Below, one piece after another: positions 7,288 to 8,072 of a DNA stretch of 8,072 nucleotides. This DNA is from Micrococcaceae bacterium UBA4005. Lineage in GTDB: Bacteria; Actinomycetota; Actinomycetes; Actinomycetales; Micrococcaceae. Position 1 is the first letter of the stretch; every line of letters starts with the position of its first letter. The stretch covers positions 1,476 to 9,547 of the forward strand of contig DGBL01000051.1 of the NCBI GenBank assembly GCA_002384315.1. Reading direction: 5' to 3'. The notes beneath the pieces were generated by a model. It searched no databases, was not told the DNA's origin, and was given only the letters and a program-made list of their open reading frames with translations. Position numbers and translations under genes: made by a program.

Positions 7288-7334
7288 GTATACAGGGTGC
7301 TACAAGAATGTTTTGTAGTCAAGAAATTAACGCA
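7288..7334 (-). promoter_or_regulatory. Probable leaderless promoter and operator of the ROK gene
   Basis: On the minus strand TTGACT (plus 7317-7322) is followed by exactly 17 bases and then CACCCT (plus 7294-7299). That hexamer keeps the A at position 2 and the T at position 6 of TATAAT, and six bases later comes the A of the start ATG. This spacing fits transcription starting at the start codon. The 17-base spacer is almost filled by a perfect inverted repeat CTACAA-N7-TTGTAG (7300-7318), a good place for autorepression. The -10 hexamer itself is weak, so the promoter call is inference from spacing. Confidence 0.45.
7313..7334. promoter_or_regulatory. Candidate ROK operator, copy 2 (ROK gene promoter)
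   Basis: This is the second copy of the 22-bp element at 6016-6037, with TTGTAGTCAAG at 7313-7323 and AACGCA at 7329-7334. Its larger part (7319-7334) is also the last codons and TGA stop of the carbonic-anhydrase-like gene, so protein-coding and regulatory sequence overlap. The element includes the -35 hexamer and the right arm of the palindrome 7300-7318. Confidence 0.55.
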
Positions 7335-7840
7335 TGGCGATGTGCTGCCGCGAGTGCCCGGTACCGTTCGGCGTTCTGGCGTACGCCCTCGATCTCCGTA
7401 TCGGTGAGCGGCCGGCGGACTTTCGCCGGGATGCCCGCCACGAGGGAGCCGGGCGGGATGACCGTACCCTCCAGGACGACGGCGCCCGCCGCCACAAGCG
7501 AACCGGATCCGATCAGTGCTCCGTTGAGCACGGTGGCATTCATCCCGATGAGGCAGTCGTCCTCGATGGTGCACCCGTGGACCACAGCGCCGTGGCCAAT
7601 GCTCACGTTCGCTCCGATCAGGGCCGGAAAATCGGGGTCGGCGTGAACAACCACGTTGTCCTGGAGGTTACTCCCGACGCCAATGCGGATCGCTGCTGTG
7701 TCGGCCCGCACACTCACTCCATAGAAAGCGCTGCTCTGCTCGCAGAGTTCGGCATCGCCGATGATCGAGGCCGTCGGCGCTGTGAACGCCGTATCGCTGA
7801 TCAGTGGTGTATGCCCGTTGATGCTGATGATGTAAGTCAT
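7319..7840 (-). CDS. Gamma-carbonic-anhydrase-like hexapeptide-repeat protein
   Basis: A 173-residue cytoplasmic left-handed beta-helix protein of the gamma carbonic anhydrase / YrdA / PaaY group, which works as a trimer. Hexapeptide repeats with Ile, Val or Leu at each turn run from about residue 13 to 130, followed by a C-terminal helix (about 139-168). The three zinc-ligand histidines of the family are present: His66 (VVHAD), His83 and His88 (GHGAVVHG), as is the Q-D-N triplet at 60-62 next to the active site. The acidic loop that gives Methanosarcina Cam its high activity is missing, as in most bacterial members, so carbonic anhydrase activity is possible but unproven; some relatives have other activities. 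The start ATG at 7840 has no good ribosome binding site, but TAGGCT lies six bases upstream (see the promoter entry). It follows purU by 22 bases, and its stop overlaps the ROK promoter. There is no visible functional link to sugar uptake. Confidence 0.88.
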   Translation of the reverse strand: MTYIISINGHTPLISDTAFTAPTASIIGDAELCEQSSAFYGVSVRADTAAIRIGVGSNLQDNVVVHADPDFPALIGANVSIGHGAVVHGCTIEDDCLIGMNATVLNGALIGSGSLVAAGAVVLEGTVIPPGSLVAGIPAKVRRPLTDTEIEGVRQNAERYRALAAAHRHALIS

Positions 7841-7852
7841 AGGCCAAGCCTA
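7840..7852 (-). promoter_or_regulatory. -10-like box and palindrome at the carbonic-anhydrase-like gene start
   Basis: TAGGC-CAA-GCCTA is a perfect 5-bp inverted repeat at 7840-7852 whose first base pairs with the A of the start ATG on the minus strand. The minus strand also reads TAGGCT, then six bases, then ATG, which matches the TANNNT-N6 layout of leaderless actinobacterial promoters. The -35 position shows no TTGACA-like hexamer. Read-through from purU is the alternative source of transcript. Confidence 0.3.
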
Positions 7853-7862
7853 GGGGTACGGA

Positions 7863-8072
7863 TCAGTTGAAAACGATGGTGCGGTTTCCGTCGAGCAGTA
7901 CCCGGTGCTCCGCATGCCATTGGACGGCCTGGGTCAGCGCCCGACCCTCCAGCGCCCGGCCGGTCGCCACGAACTGCGCCGCGCTGCGGGCGTGGTCCAC
8001 CCGGGTGACTTCCTGTTCGATAATGGGCCCCTCGTCGAGGGCGCCGGTTACGTAGTGGGCTGTTGCGCCGAT
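7863..8072 (-). CDS. purU: Formyltetrahydrofolate deformylase, C-terminal end (5' end outside window)
   Basis: The enzyme hydrolyses 10-formyltetrahydrofolate to formate and tetrahydrofolate, balancing one-carbon pools and supplying formate. Only the last 69 residues are in the window, read on the minus strand from the window edge to TGA at 7863-7865. The stretches IGATAHYVT, LDEGPIIEQEVTRVDH and the closing GNRTIVFN are typical of PurU, as is the preceding WHAEHRVLLDG. The Asp of LDEGP corresponds to the catalytic Asp of the formyltransferase-fold N-H-D triad, as far as alignment by eye allows. The ACT domain and the rest of the catalytic domain lie outside. PurU is separated from the carbonic-anhydrase-like gene by only 22 bases without a terminator, so the two may be co-transcribed. 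Confidence 0.93.
   Translation of the reverse strand: MGATAHYVTGALDEGPIIEQEVTRVDHARSAAQFVATGRALEGRALTQAVQWHAEHRVLLDGNRTIVFN

Overview
The window looks like an ordinary chromosomal piece of a high-GC Gram-positive bacterium, most likely an actinobacterium of the Arthrobacter / Micrococcaceae type. This rests on the high GC, the monomeric isocitrate dehydrogenase, the protein flavour, and the apparent leaderless starts. The genus is inference, since no marker gene is present. No stretch over 300 bases lacks a gene; the longest gap is 168 bases (1735-1902).

Layout. The plus strand carries only the 3' end of monomeric NADP-isocitrate dehydrogenase (icd, 2-619). All other genes are on the minus strand, so they are read from right to left. 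The order is the 3' end of purU (8072-7863), a gamma-carbonic-anhydrase-like hexapeptide protein (7840-7319), a ROK-family regulator (7287-6064), a three-gene ABC importer for monosaccharides (mmsA ATPase 5937-4399, mmsB permease 4380-3076, chvE-type binding lipoprotein 2994-1903) and a Gfo/Idh/MocA oxidoreductase (1734-658) that converges on icd.

How the genes work together. ChvE would capture a sugar outside the membrane, MmsB would carry it in and MmsA would power the transport. The ROK protein has lost the phosphate-binding residues of sugar kinases but keeps the zinc cluster and an N-terminal winged helix, so it reads as a sugar-sensing transcription factor. A 22-bp element (18 of 22 identical) lies in front of both the ROK gene and the transporter operon and contains a TTGACT -35-like hexamer in both. 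This suggests that the ROK protein controls itself and the transporter. The oxidoreductase behind the transporter could act on the imported sugar or a derivative, but two hairpins and a third inverted repeat separate it from chvE, so it may be expressed apart from it. The sugar cannot be named from the sequence.

Most noteworthy. I found no clearly undescribed system. The parts worth a second look are regulatory: the shared 22-bp element, a probable leaderless ROK start with a palindrome between its -35 and -10 boxes, embedding of that promoter in the end of the preceding gene, and a strong hairpin region after chvE with a repeated arm that allows two alternative pairings.
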